A program made the translations under genes and the position numbers. The notes under the pieces are model-generated. The model was not told the DNA's origin. It did not search any database and worked only from the letters and a program-made list of their open reading frames with translations. Of a DNA stretch of 64,000 nt, positions 35,918-47,426 are shown piece after piece; position 1 is the stretch's first letter; every line of letters starts with the position of its first letter. Origin of the DNA: Termitomyces sp. T153 (lineage: Eukaryota; Basidiomycota; Agaricomycetes; Agaricales; Lyophyllaceae); assembly GCA_018296165.2 (NCBI GenBank), contig JACKQL020000058.1:124001-188000 (forward strand), read 5' to 3'.

Positions 35918-36545
35918 TGACCCTGTCATTTCAATGCATCATCCTGTGTAATTACAGTAGAAATGTAATGTATTATTCATAACTTAAACTAAGTACTGTA
36001 TGGAAGTAATGCATGACATTAATGCATCACTGATGCATTAGAAATGTATGAAAAATACATTACACAGGGATTGAATCAAGATCATTGTGCATAGAAATCT
36101 ACAACAAATAATACCAATGACCATTAGACCAAACAGTTGTAGAAAAAAAGTTGAGATGGGGTGTATCATCCAAGGGGAGCAAGCTCCTCTTTAATAGATA
36201 TCCCTGTCTGAAGCCTTGACCAACCTAATGCCAATGTTAAAAAATAACTGAACCATAATTGGCTTCCAGTGGAAGCCACAGATAGCTCCCTCAACACTAC
36301 ACATATACTTGTTGTTACAATGTAGCTATCACTGTGGGGTTATGTTGTTCATTATAGTATGTGTGTATTCTCTCTGGAGGTTGTTGGTTCAATACTATGG
36401 TAAGGTGTTTTTTTTTCTGTTCCTAATGCATCAGTGATGCATTAGTGTCACATGTTACTCCATACAGCACTTATGTCAAGTTACAGAGGATAATGCATGA
36501 TGTTTTTACTGTAATTACACAGAATAATGCATCACCTTGTCAGGA
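35918..36545. mobile_element. MITE-like element with about 130-bp inverted arms and tRNA-like inserts
   Basis: The left arm (35,918-36,053) contains CCTGTGTAATTACAGTAGAA and TAATGCATCACTGATGCATT; the same order is found inverted in 36,415-36,545 (CTGTGTAATTACAGTAAAAA and TAATGCATCACTGATGCATT). Arms agree at roughly 75 percent over 130 bp; the ATGCATCA-GTGATGCAT core is itself palindromic. The 360-bp centre carries two tRNA-like segments, one on each strand, and a T-run at 36,409. Non-coding. Confidence 0.7.
36061..36135 (-). pseudogene. Decayed tRNA-like sequence (A and B box)
   Basis: The minus strand reads TGGTCTAATGG, a perfect match to the polymerase III A-box consensus TRGYNNANNGG, followed about 45 nt later by ATTCAATCC, one base from the B-box consensus GWTCRANNC. 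The anticodon arm cannot be assigned. A second, plus-strand candidate with B box GTTCAATAC lies at about 36,385, followed by a T-run. Both could be tRNA-derived (SINE-like) parts of the surrounding inverted-repeat element. Confidence 0.35.
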
Positions 36546-37184
36546 TCAGGTGTTTCTGCAGCTTCAACAATCCTCGATTATGTCTCCGACATAGATGATC
36601 CATTTGCACGTAAACTAGAAACAATTCTCGCAAGGTTTTGATGCCAGACACACCTTGATGGGTTCAAATCACTCTGTCCTACTATGATCACTCGGTATTT
36701 TACCTCTCAGGATGCTTAGATAGGTTGTATATGATACAAACAATGTACTGTTTTCTATATTGCCGAAATCAAGCCTTCTATGTGACCCTACATGACACCT
36801 CCACTAACCCATAATCTTCAATAACCCATAATTGGACCTTAAGAGAGGGGCCATGGGTTATGACACGTTGGACTGTACCCTTATACCATCCGGGTGCCAG
36901 GGTCCGCCATCAATTTCGAATTTCCCTAATGTAGCATACCTTATCGGAGATGATGGATTGATGGTTTAAAGTTGATGATCTGTCTATATATAGCTTGGAC
37001 GGCAGATGGGTTTTGAAGAGTCAAGTAAGCGCTCGGATGTTTCCGAATTTGAACTTGGGTCCTCACTTTGCTTCATCGTAAACATAAAATTGTACAAGAT
37101 CTGGATATCGAGAAACTGGCCGAAAGTACAAAAAAGTCACACAATGTCTATATGTCCAATGCAGATCCTATCAGCCGACTGAAC
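36546..37184. other. Right edge of transposon block C
   Basis: CG returns abruptly at about 36,560. The second ACCCATA cluster (36,806-36,860) lies here, so part of this stretch may still belong to the pogo element. No gene seen. Confidence 0.45.
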
Positions 37185-37989
37185 TCATCCAGATATATGC
37201 CCACTGAAGAGACTGCTCTCGATCCTCGCGATCCCTCCATGTGGCGTTGCATAGAAAACAACAAAAGATGGTACCTCGTATTCAGCAACGACTTTCCAGG
37301 CATGATCAACACGAGTGTGCTGTAGCGAAGAATCTCTAGGGTTTATCGACCCATAGGGAATAGGCTTGCCGACGGAATCCAGACAAAAGATATTCACTTT
37401 GACTTGGAGGCGATTTTCGAATTTGATCGTGGTAGATGCGCCTCCTTCCGGTGAGCTGACGTTTCTGACGAAAGATTCGGACACGCCAGTCAGGTACTGG
37501 AAGTGTAAAATCAGTGAGCCTCGCAATAGGTAACCAATGAATATTTCCTTTGCGAACCTGAACTGGAGACTCGTCCGGATCGAGTACGATACAAGACGGA
37601 TCCGGCATAGGGTAGTAGATCCAAGTTGCGACCGTCTCTGTCTCTGTCTCTGTCTCTGTCTCTCCCTTGCAAAAGGTGACCTCCCAGGGCCGAAGGAGAT
37701 ATGCTGTGGTCTCGCGGTATTCCCACCCTTCTGAACTTGGGCCACTTTTTACCTTAGCCCAACGTTTGCGATGTCCTTGACAATCTATCTGGGAAATTAT
37801 GGCTTGCAAACCACTGGGAAGGTCATTGATGAAATAGAGGGTCGTAGATTCTCCACCGATGTAAGAACGTGCTCCTGGATCGTTGGGATACGGTCTAAGT
37901 ACGGGTTTCTGATAATCAAGTAACTCAGGTAAGCTTTCATTCAAAACAAGATCAGGTGGACATACTTCTGAAAGCGAACTTGAACTCAT
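37185..37989 (-). CDS. Protein with VHL-beta-like domain(s)
   Basis: Two exons joined by a 61-nt intron (37,497-37,557; CAG|GTTCGC ... CCAG|TAC) give 247 residues. The C-terminal half reads NIFCLDSVGKPIPYGSI and, 10 residues on, HTRVDHAWKVV, the pattern of the von Hippel-Lindau beta domain. Aligned by eye to human pVHL, Tyr98 (PYGSI), His110, His115 and Trp117 (DHAW) are kept, and Ser111 is Thr; in pVHL this pocket binds hydroxyproline. An N-terminal segment (TTLYFINDLPSGLQAIISQI ... LLRPWEV) looks like a second, more diverged copy. No alpha domain (elongin-C box) is visible. Between them is an ETETETETET run from a GTCTCT microsatellite at about 37,633-37,665. Start ATG 37989; TATATAAA lies about 90 bp upstream. 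Function unknown. Confidence 0.7.
37630..37668 (+). repeat. In-frame (GTCTCT)n microsatellite
   Basis: About five to six units of GTCTCT; on the coding minus strand it encodes alternating Glu-Thr in the VHL-like protein. Six is a multiple of three, so unit changes would not shift the frame. Confidence 0.85.
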
Positions 37990-38077
37990 GTGGAGATTCG
38001 AGAGAATGGCTGATGATATCGACTTTATAGGAGGATTGAAGTCCACAAGTTAAGTGCGATGGAGAATTCTCGAGGGG

Positions 38078-38085
38078 TTTATATA
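38078..38085 (-). promoter_or_regulatory. Candidate TATA box of the VHL-like gene
   Basis: TATATAAA on the minus strand, about 90 bp upstream of ATG 37989. Motif match only. Confidence 0.45.
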
Positions 38086-38747
38086 GGATTGTGCCTACGC
38101 GCGCATGCTCTACTGAACTGCTGTGGAATGCATTAACTTGTGGCCAACCGTCAACCACCCACGAAAATAGCCTGGCATAGCATGACAGATCACAGTGTGT
38201 TTCTTCTGCTCAGAAAAGCAATGTACGGCTCTTCATTGTCCAAAAAGGAATGCTCGTTACCATCTCAGGCTCAGTGGGATAAGTTCACCGCGAGAACACG
38301 CGTTCAAATTCATGTTACAGGATGAGCAATTCACCTCATGTTGTCAGCATTTATAGCTTTGAACCACAGAGACTTTCTCGGGGAAGAACAACCAGCGCTT
38401 GCGGATAGCTTGTGAATTAGATTATCAGCGGAACTCAACAATTGGCAATCTGTATTTCGAGGCTGCACCATTGTAAACTCAAGGCTCATTGGCGAACAAC
38501 CAGACCTTGGACAGCTCAAAAACACACTGGAAGGGATTTACCTGATGCCTCAAACCCGACAAGTCTGATGTGAGCGACCTTGACGAAGCCAAAAGTGGAA
38601 ATTCGAATGGGCGGAAACCATAAGGCAGTGAATTAAAATATTTAGATCGAGTCATTGGATAATAGTACACGATTCGCTTGGATGGTAGTACATACACGAG
38701 ATGCAGATAATTCGGGAAGTTAAATATCTATAGAGTCAAGTACTACA
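38086..38747. other. Intergenic region
   Basis: CG-containing sequence between the VHL-like gene and the 3-prime end of the GH81 gene. Small minus-strand frames at 38,331-38,697 have no recognisable content. Confidence 0.45.
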
Positions 38748-41700
38748 TTAGGTTGAAACGAGTCTAAATCCTGCGCTATTCGACTCAGTGGCTCCGTTGT
38801 TGATTAAAGCTCCGTTGCTTCCGAGTGTCACGTATTGCTTGTTGGATGCAGCGAGAATAGAATAGACGCCACTCGGTGCGCCATGTTTCGGACGTATGAT
38901 GAAGACCTCCCATGTTGATGCAGTGGCACGGGAGGCAGAGATGGTAAATGATCCACTGATATCTGCGGTAACAAATTGGTTAGTCGATACCGCCTTCATA
39001 GTTCCTGCGTTGGGAGCAAATGCAAGCTGGAACTTGGCAGCAAGATTTTGAGAGGTGGAAGACGCAATTAAATTGGGAAGGGTAGATGCGGAGACATAGG
39101 AATTAGTGGTGACAGACTGGATGTAGAAATTGCCAATAGGATTAGAAGGTGCCGAGGCACATACATTGGATGCCCCGGGACGAGTGGACAGGAAGTAAAG
39201 TTGATTACTAAAGGTGTTGCCAGTACCCCATGACGTCAGCGAGGAGGAAAGTTGCGCTGCAACCACGGGGTTGGCTTGAGAGTACGCGAGATAGATCACA
39301 GATTTCCATTCGTCGCCATAAGTAGCATTGTTTAATTCCTGGATCGTGTAATCGTGGACAGCCTGTGCCCAAGCTGGATCATACATGTATTCATTGACGG
39401 GTGTCACGGGCAGAATCTGGATAGCAGCAATTTCGATTTTTTGGGCTCCCCAGAAGCTGTAAATAGAGTTGGAAAAAGGCACGTGACTACTAAAATGGAT
39501 AGAGGGGCTTACAGCCATGCACCTGCCTGCCAGTCCATAACATTTCCGATTGTAACGAGATCACGAAGACTCTGCTCGGGATATGGCTGATCTCTACCTG
39601 TGGCGCTAGCCGTGGGATAAAGGTGCCAGTACACTTGTGCAGCGTGTTGTTCTGTGGCAATCAATAGCCGCGCATAGTTTTTTATCTCTGCATTGCTCGT
39701 AGCATCGGCCCACAGAAGTGCACCATAGTAGCCATTTACTGCTTCGCCAACTGATTCTTGGTCACGACCACCTCCACCATTAGCGATGCCGGAAGCTGCG
39801 AATGAGATAACAGAAGTCAGTTTAGACTCCATGCACCTCAAAGAGAAACATGCATACCCCACGAATGACCTGCGAACCAATCCCTACAGCGTGTAACAGG
39901 GAAATAAGGATCGTTCCTGGACGGATTGACAATGTCACGGAGAAACCACTTGATGGTTGGTCCGAATTTGTTCAACCAACCGCTGTCATGTCTAGTGGGA
40001 AATGGATCAGAAAAACAACTCCGCGACTAAAGAGAAGCAAGTATGTACTTCGCAATTACAGCTGCCGCAGCAAGGAAGTAGCCATAATGAAAGTGATGAT
40101 CATTGTAATATCCATTTCCGTAATCGATCCACGCGTTGTTGTAACCTGCACGATTAATGATACCACCCCACCCAGTCTCGTATGCCGGAACCGCGGTGGA
40201 GGCTGAGTTGAACTATTCGTGAACTAGATCAGCAGGGGAATGGTAATTCACAAGACTTTGGAGACGAACCATGTAACCAATCGAATCCTTCAACCAATTG
40301 ATGACAGGCTGTACAAGATCATTTCGGTCTACATGTTCTGCGATCAAGCTGATGAAAAATCAGCACGAGAAGGATAGGGGAAGATAGGAGGCACTTACGC
40401 CAAACGTGAGACAGCCGCGAGGCGTCCACCGAAGAAGTAGAAATCCCCTGGCATCGTGACAGCAGGGAGGTTGGCGATCTCATATTCAAGGCCAGATACC
40501 AGGTTCTGAGTACAAGACGCATCCGGAGTACGAGGAGCATTCCAAATGATCGTCGGGAGGTTATATACCAGGTTCCATACGTTCCCCAAGGCAGGGTACA
40601 TATACCCTTTGGTCGTGAGATACGAAAGGGAGGACATCGGTGGGAAATTGGGTTTCTGCATTTTAATGCTATCATACAGTGTTCATCAGAAGCTGAACGG
40701 GAACTTTGTGTGACGGGACACACCGATGATGAGGCCATGTCAGCATGAGAAGGTTCGCCGCATTTCCAGTTACTGTCCACGTGAAGCGAAGTGTGCCAAC
40801 GTCCCCGTTGAAGTCATAGTCTGTAGAGACGCCTGTAGGGTAATTTGCAACGTACTGATCGAGAATGGCCTTGTGGGAAGGGGAGTTCAACTTCACTACT
40901 CGCAGCACACCCTTGAACTGTGCACCAGCAACGATCGTGCCCGTGTTACTAGCAGTGAGACTGACCGCGCCGGATAAGGAATATATGATATAAGTGCCAG
41001 CACCGTTGACAACTTGGAACGAAGTACCGGTGACAGTGGCTGTAGACTCGTCAGATTCCACTCGGTGCTTGTCTGAGAATTTACTTGCTGCTAGCGCCAC
41101 TGCCAAGCGCTTTCCCGGCAAAAGATGTGATGGGACCGAGGGCACTGGTGAGCTTCGGTGTTGCTCCCGAGTAGGAGAAAGTGAGGTATGGAGATCCTGG
41201 TACGAGGTAGCTTGTCATCGTGCTTGACCCCGTGAAATACTGCACCGTGACAGATTGAGAATCCTTATAGATTTGATTAGTGCAGGCGTATATACAATTG
41301 GACACCGGACCTCACCCAAGACGAAGCCTTACGATTTCGGACGTTGCCATTGTGTTCAACAAAACCAACAGACCAGTCGGTCTGTGTCGGCTGATGGATG
41401 GAGGTCCCGTCGAAACTCCGAGAGGTTGATACACCAAACTGGATTCCAGTAGCACCCAAACTACTCTGATAAGGGAACGGGCCGCCCACGATACTTCAAT
41501 GATAGAGATAGAGATCCGTTCTTCTCTTCATGACAAGTGAAAGTGCAACTCACGCGTTGCCATCTCCGGCACCGAAACCAACCCACCAATCATTCGTGGG
41601 GAACGGAGGAGAAAAGCCTTGAAAGAAGGAGTTGGGAGGCTGGTCGTTGGCTATAGATCCTCCAGCAGGTGCAGGCCTGTCTGTACCAACGGGCTCAAAG

Positions 41701-41756
41701 ACGAGCCCCACAGCACCACCAAAGGATAGCAATCCACAAAAAGCAGGCCAAATCAT
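38748..41756 (-). CDS. GH81 endo-1,3-beta-glucanase with C-terminal fascin-like beta-trefoil
   Basis: Hydrolyses beta-1,3-glucan, as in fungal wall remodelling or mycoparasitism. Around 850 residues, about nine exons. ATG 41756 begins [20 protein letters not shown], a signal peptide. Early motif [13 protein letters not shown] is the family PxxTNxWW entry, followed by GPFPYQSSL. Central motifs are [44 protein letters not shown], and the catalytic glutamate region [20 protein letters not shown]. After [14 protein letters not shown] the last about 150 residues ([45 protein letters not shown]) form a fascin/ricin-like trefoil common at the C terminus of Agaricomycete glycosidases. All junctions checked are GT-AG, for example [11 protein letters not shown] across an intron at about 40,000. 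A TATAAAG sits about 30 bp upstream of the ATG. Intact. Confidence 0.93.
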
Positions 41757-44365
41757 TGCAGAATAGCCTGCATACAGCCGTACTTTATAGGATAGGAAAA
41801 CTAAGCAATCGAGGAAATGAATATTCCTCCAAAGTGGCGCGTCTGAGTCAATGACAAGATGCCCGTTTGAACCAAACCGGAAAAAGAGGCTAAAGGTGGA
41901 TGGGTACTTGTCAAAAACAAGCAGTGATTGTTTGGATGAAGTGACTGGTGGTCATGAAGATCGTCTATCAACAGCACACATGGTATAGCAGATGACTATG
42001 ACTATGACAAAGTCAATTACTCCGTGAGCGTTGTACAAGCAACCGGGGCAGAGGAAAGAAAGGAAAGCAGCTTCTAGGGTGCCCGAGCATTAGTCCGGAA
42101 CATACGTTGTCCTTGAAACGGAGGAATATCGATAACCTTTCGAGTTGGCTCATGATATAGAGCAGATGATGACAAAGCGTAGTCATACAAAGGACCTGCC
42201 GAGTGTATGATAAGGATAAATGAAAGGATTGTCCAAGTGGGAGCCTGGAATGAGACCCATTCAAAGTCAGACGAACACATGAGGTCTCACACCTGCTCTT
42301 GAATCACAGAGTGCCAAGCCATACGGGTGTATGTCCGTCGGTGAAGTGCACTTGTCGCGGTCAGATGACGAAAAACATAGGTCCCGTGGGATCTTCAATC
42401 GTCAGCCTAGGGAAGACGAAACAAGCAAAGAGAGTGAATACTCTTGGTCATTGGTCATTTGAACGCATAATTTGCCTTTCAAAAGATAATGTGTTGGATG
42501 CTCCGCATCCAGGTGCACACGTCAGGGTATCGATATCAAGCAAAGTATTGGTCTCGGGAGTATGTAGCTTATGAACCGTTTGAACGTGAACCGTTTGAAC
42601 GCTCATTTGATGAGGTCGGTATCACATGAGAAAATTTCGACAATCTCCGAGCCTCGGGTAAGCCTCGGTCCCAAAAAGGCACACTCAGTACTTACGTACT
42701 CCTTCCCATTTTAAAGAGTACGGGAAACTCGACGTCTGTCATATCAGGTATTTCAAGGCACGCATGAATTGCTTGCTACCGGAAGGAACTATGCCTCTTT
42801 CATTGTTTCCTTGGTGCTTAGTACGACGATGATACTTCCCAATCTTCCAAGAAGCAAGGACCACGGCAAATATCGCTGTTCAATATCGTATCTATCAGAT
42901 CCACGTACGCACCCCAGACTGGCATCGTTAACAACGCCGATGTGCCGCCATTTGACTTGACCTGTGTCAGACATCGGAATCGAGATGCAACGCATCGATG
43001 CATCAACTTTCAGACCTAGCTGGGAGTATGTCATCAAGGAAGTAGAAATTAAAGTTGATGATGATCCCATGTTGCCTGGTCTTTAGATCTTTTCCTAGTG
43101 TGTTATGACAGTCTATCACGCCAGGACTTTCTTATGCTACTGTGAATCAATCAGTAGGACGATTTGTGACTTCGGTTCTACAACGGCCTCCCCCAAGGGT
43201 TTGAATCATCGAATTTTTTTCCTCGCCGCGGAATCCACCATAACTTTTACTTTTTCCTGTACGTGTTCCACAATCGACGCTCCCACTCAAAGACTATCTG
43301 AGTAAGGAGGGCGTCCAAATACCTTCGGGTCAATAGTCATAGTATACAAATTCGAATTGTAGGCTTTCTGTCGCGCAATGGGGATGTATTACTCATAAGC
43401 CGCATTATACGTTCAATGAACAATTCTCCGATTTACCTTGCAACGAAATGCTTACTTCCCGAAATAGGTGCCTTGGTTTACCGACCCTGACAACGGTTTT
43501 CCAAAAATGCTTGTATTGATCTACATGAATGTTCACGAATATTTCCAGCCTTAGATCTCTCTTCGCGACCGTACAGTATGTTTTTCTGTTTTTTTTTTTC
43601 GCTTTTCTTACCTATCATTAAACCTGGATAGCTGCGAATGATTGAAGTTATCTTCACCTTGATTCGACCATATTCTGATTCAGTAACCATGTACGGTGAA
43701 TACTTGTGTGCGCATTAGCCAGTTTCGTCCCAGCTTCTACTCAAATAATTTAGTCAAGACGAGTTGGTGGTTAACGACACAATGCTCATTCTTTATCTAT
43801 CATATCCGGAGGCTTGTGATCGCTGGTCTTACAAGGACGTCTGTATGAATGATCATACTAAAGCTGTGGGTTTACGTCTCATTTCATGTTGATTAGTCTC
43901 GCTTTGTCCTAATTCAAGCCTTATTGGCAAAAGAATAAGGTACCCACCAGATATTTCTGTTTCTGACGAATCAGGCAGGGAGTTATCCTGCTCAGCGCGG
44001 AACTTCTGAATGTTAGCAGCTGTCAAGAAAAGGTGTCTCCATTACTCTACCAAAGATGGAAACAAAGTGTTTATCCTGCTTTAGTTGGACAGGCGATAGA
44101 AGGAACAATTAGTAATCCGACGTATCAAATTTCAATCTATATCATCCTTTGTGAGTCGCATCAAGCTATGATTAACATCATTGTTTTTGCAAGACAATTA
44201 ACACTTTGGAGTACTATACTTAAGTATTTCCGTGACCCTTTCTTTTGTTTCTTTTGTTTCGATTGATTATGAGGCAGCCCACACTCTTATCCGTTGACCG
44301 CTTCTTCAATCTTCAATTATGAGAGTTCTCTATTCTTCAGTAATTGTCTCGGCTTACTAACTACA
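41757..44365. other. Long region without a supported gene
   Basis: Normal CG content, not transposon-like. A minus-strand frame of 93 codons (43,070 to 42,789, ATG start) and smaller frames occur, but none has recognisable motifs or clear splice continuity. A 15-bp direct duplication (GTGAACCGTTTGAAC type) lies at about 42,571-42,601, and a T-run at 43,589. Confidence 0.45.
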
Positions 44366-44836
44366 ATGAACCCTGAACACTTTAAAAAGTGGGCATCTAA
44401 TCCATCTTTCGAAGCCAAAAGTACATCCATTTCTCAATCCGATTACTTCGAAGCCCAGTTCTCAACTAGTTCACACAAGACGATGTATGTTTATCCCTCT
44501 TGATCACGATGCAGCAGTTTTCATAATAGCCGTAGGAAGATGTACACCAATTCGCGCTTCAAATCATTATCCGTGCCACTGTCTGCAGCCTTTGTTGCAG
44601 TAGCCTTATGGCTCTATCGCACAAATTACCTCTCTTGCCTGAGAACATATGCCTCTCAGCTCGTCACGGTCGCTGCACCCTCAAGCTTGCGCTCTCATAT
44701 GCATACGGCAACCCCTACCCCAAAGCATGAACCTCGAATTGAAGTGCCTTCAGACCACTTTACTCATACAAACAAACCCGGAATGGTTCTGGACGGTAGA
44801 GGCATGCAATCTGCGCAATTGGTAAACAACAAGTAG
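44366..44836 (+). CDS. Small single-pass membrane protein, unknown
   Basis: ATG 44366 (context CTACAATGA) opens MNPEHFKKWASNPSF. A 45-nt GT-AG intron (44,485-44,529) joins HKTI to RRKMYTNSRF, giving about 141 residues. One hydrophobic segment, LSVPLSAAFVAVALWLY, follows a basic stretch (RRKMYTNSRFK), consistent with a single membrane anchor. The C terminus is polar. I do not recognise a family; the intron-restored frame and good start context are the main support. Confidence 0.5.
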
Positions 44837-45118
44837 CCATGCTCCCACCATATGTACTAGATACAGTTCTTGTGGACCGTCTGCCTCCGATCTCACGTTT
44901 ATCTTATTTCGTTATGTTGTCTTTGCCACAATAATACAAGTATCCACTTCAAGTAGTACACTGTATGTTTTCTTCCAGTTCCATGAAGGGGGTATGGTAG
45001 CATAAAGTTTCCAATTCAGATCAACGATGGGGTGCGAAGCTCAGGCTTCTGATGTGAAAGTCATTTTGAACAAAAGTTTTCCACTTTCATTATCTGAAAA
45101 ATGTGGAAGTGACACCAT
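44837..45118. other. Boundary of transposon block D
   Basis: CG disappears from about 45,050. No gene seen. Confidence 0.4.
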
Positions 45119-45199
45119 TGGACACACCCGGAATTAAACTGAAGACCACTAGCAGGAATAATGCAAAGCAAGAGTGATAACCAACTATATCATGTACTC
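45119..45199 (-). pseudogene. Decayed tRNA-Ala copy
   Basis: 81 bp aligning along its whole length with the intact tRNA-Ala at 55,461-55,551, with a shorter intron-like insert in the anticodon loop (TTTGCA kept). Differences are mainly C-to-T or G-to-A: acceptor GGGCACA is now GAGTACA, T-loop TTCGATT is TTTAATT, T-stem TCCGG is TTCAG. T-stem and anticodon-stem pairing are broken. It sits at the left edge of transposon block D. Confidence 0.8.
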
Positions 45200-45786
45200 T
45201 TGAGAGTGTGGTGCTCTAAGTTATCATCTATTTTAAGCACCTGTTCTTGCATGGTTGCTCTTGTGACCATTGAGAAAGTGCCATGTCAAAATAGGATCTT
45301 GTGGCATTGAACATTTCTGTGGAAGTTCAAAGCAGTTTGCAATAGCAAAAAGTCAATGTTAATTGACTTAAAAATGTAAGTGTTGTCATGGTCCTACAGC
45401 TCACATTGTACAACATGTCACTCAGAACTGGTCTATGATGTTTCTTGTCACAATCCTGCTTTTTTCTCTCATCAACTCCCATGACCTTTGTAACTTCAGG
45501 CTGCTATTCTCTAGACCCCATCCTTACTCAGACCTGAATCAGTGCATTACTCCCATGCCAACTCCACATCATCATCCCCTTTCAGACATAACCCTGGATT
45601 TTGACCCATTGGCTTGCTGCAGCTTGCCCCACTCCTGCTTGCTTTATGCAAGTCCTCCTTCATTCCACCTGTGCCAATATGTTCCATAGGTCTACCTAAG
45701 ACCTCATTTTTGCCATTGTCACTCTTCTGTAATGCTCTGGAGCTTGGCATAGAATGCCTCTAAAGCTTCCTGCATTGTTGATGGGC
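45200..45786. other. Transposon block D, left part
   Basis: CG-poor. If the Gag to its right were complete, its zinc-knuckle end should fall here on the minus strand, but no CxxCxxxHxxxC is readable. Confidence 0.35.
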
Positions 45787-46053
45787 TCACAACCAATAAT
45801 ACAGCTCAATGATGACATCCTCAAACATCCATTGTTGTTGTTGTGCATGATTGTAGTGCAGGACATGATGTCTGAACCAGTGCTTCACTGGTCCATCAAG
45901 AAATTCTTGAATCATGAAGATCCTTTCACAATCCATATGATCTTTTACATATAAACACACTGCTAAATGGTAGCCAATGTCAATGGTCCAGTCTTCCAAG
46001 TTACTGAACTTGGATCCTCCCTTGTACACTTCCTGCATCCTGAGTCCCCTCAC
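45787..46053 (-). mobile_element. Ty3/Gypsy Gag (retrotrans_gag) fragment
   Basis: The minus strand is open for 88 codons: KGGSKFSNLEDWTIDIGYHL, then ERIFMIQEFLDGPVKHWF and WMFEDVIIELYYWL. This is the capsid-like domain of fungal Gypsy Gag (family pattern: Ggskfs-LedW, R--ll--L-GpA--Wf, W-f-dvi--Ly-rF). It is preceded on its 5-prime side by the minisatellite at 46,040-46,455. No linked pol was found in this block. Confidence 0.75.
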
Positions 46054-46455
46054 CTTTCACCCTGAGTCCTCTCACCCTGCACCCTGAGTCTATTCACCAT
46101 GCACTCTGTATCCCAGTCCTCTCACCTTACACCCTGAGTCTGTTCACCCCTGTACCCTGAGTCCCTCACCCTACACCCTGTATTCCAGTCCTCTCTCTAC
46201 ACCCTGTATCCCAGTCCTCTCACTCTGCACCCTGCACCCTAGTCCCCTCACCCTGCACCCTAGTCCCCTCACCCTGCACCCTAGTCCCCTCACCCTGCAC
46301 CCTGCACTCTAGTCCCCTCACCCTGCACCCCAGGCCCCTCACTCTACACCCCAGTCCCAACCTGCACCCTAGTCATCTCACCCTGCACCCTGCACCCTGC
46401 ACCCTAGTCCCCTCACCCTGCACCCCAGTCCCCTCACTCTGCACCCTAGCTCAAA
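46040..46455 (+). repeat. Minisatellite, unit about 21 bp (CTCACCCTGCACCCTAGTCCC)
   Basis: About 400 bp of drifting direct copies of a C-rich unit of about 20-21 bp (CACCCTGCACCCTAGTCCCC in register), strongly strand-asymmetric (C on plus, G on minus). The right half is most regular. It starts inside or directly next to the Gag fragment. Confidence 0.9.
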
Positions 46456-47426
46456 ATTTCCAACCTTGGTCCACCCTAAGTCCTTTTCTCTCTCTTTAGA
46501 TAACTCTAATACTAACACTAAACACTAATGAACAATTGGATCTCATTCAGCCAGACTGAGTCCATACTAAGCTGACCCTCTGCCTATTGTAGCCAGTTGG
46601 GAGAGAGATCATTGCTTCAAGGGTGCGTGTATTTGTTGTATACAATGGCAAAGGAGATGTATGTGGTAAGCTCAAGGAAACAGATTTGTGCAGCATAAAG
46701 TGCTCTGGTGTCCTATTCACTTTTTAAACAAGGATTGTGGAGCTGTGTATAGGATAGGAGGTCAACAGCAAGGCCATCCTCAAACTTAGTGAATGTGATA
46801 TGTTGCACAATAAGACCTTTTCCAAGTTTGATGAGCTTAGCTTTGAGTTGGAACCATTTGGCCACAAGTTCTGTATCAGCAAAGTATGGAGCCTTGTAAT
46901 ACCTGTGACAAATGGGTAGAGCTTGTGGCAATAGCCAGAGACATTTGAAAGGGCCAGTGTACTGGGAGAAGGAGGGACAGAACCTGAGATAGATCCTGTG
47001 ATGCTAGAGCCAGTATGTCTTGTGGGGCTAGTGAGCATACTTAGATAAATATATGACCTTGTCTTGAGAATATGGTGTAATTTTGATGGGAAAATCCTTG
47101 CATTTTGGAAAATCCAGAGCCCACATTTATACTGATCCTAGAAGATGTACAAAGGAGCAGCCTTGCAATAGACTCAAATGAGTTTCTTATAAGGATGGAA
47201 AAGGATAGGGATAGCATTTTGAATTGCATATCTGTCCATAGATTGTGCTGGGGAATGGTCAGCATAAAAGATTTGATGAGGACAGGAAAGGAAAGACTTA
47301 CACATTGGATGAGAGTAGTGTTGGATAACAGTATATGGAGTGTTCACAGGTGTTCACAGAGGATCTATAAGATGAAATACTTCAGAGAAGCTGAGCATGA
47401 GTCTGATGCAATAACTAGAAGCTTAC
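46456..47426. other. Transposon block D, unassigned
   Basis: CG-poor, with partly open frames on both strands (for example plus 47,105-47,431) but no recognisable protein motif. Confidence 0.4.

Noticed and set aside
38331..38697. Two overlapping minus-strand frames of 64-72 codons
   Set aside because: No splice continuity, start context or motif; treated as intergenic.
46040..46455. Regular spaced repeats, considered as a CRISPR array
   Set aside because: Units are contiguous and drift, without unique spacers, and the genome is eukaryotic; it is a minisatellite.
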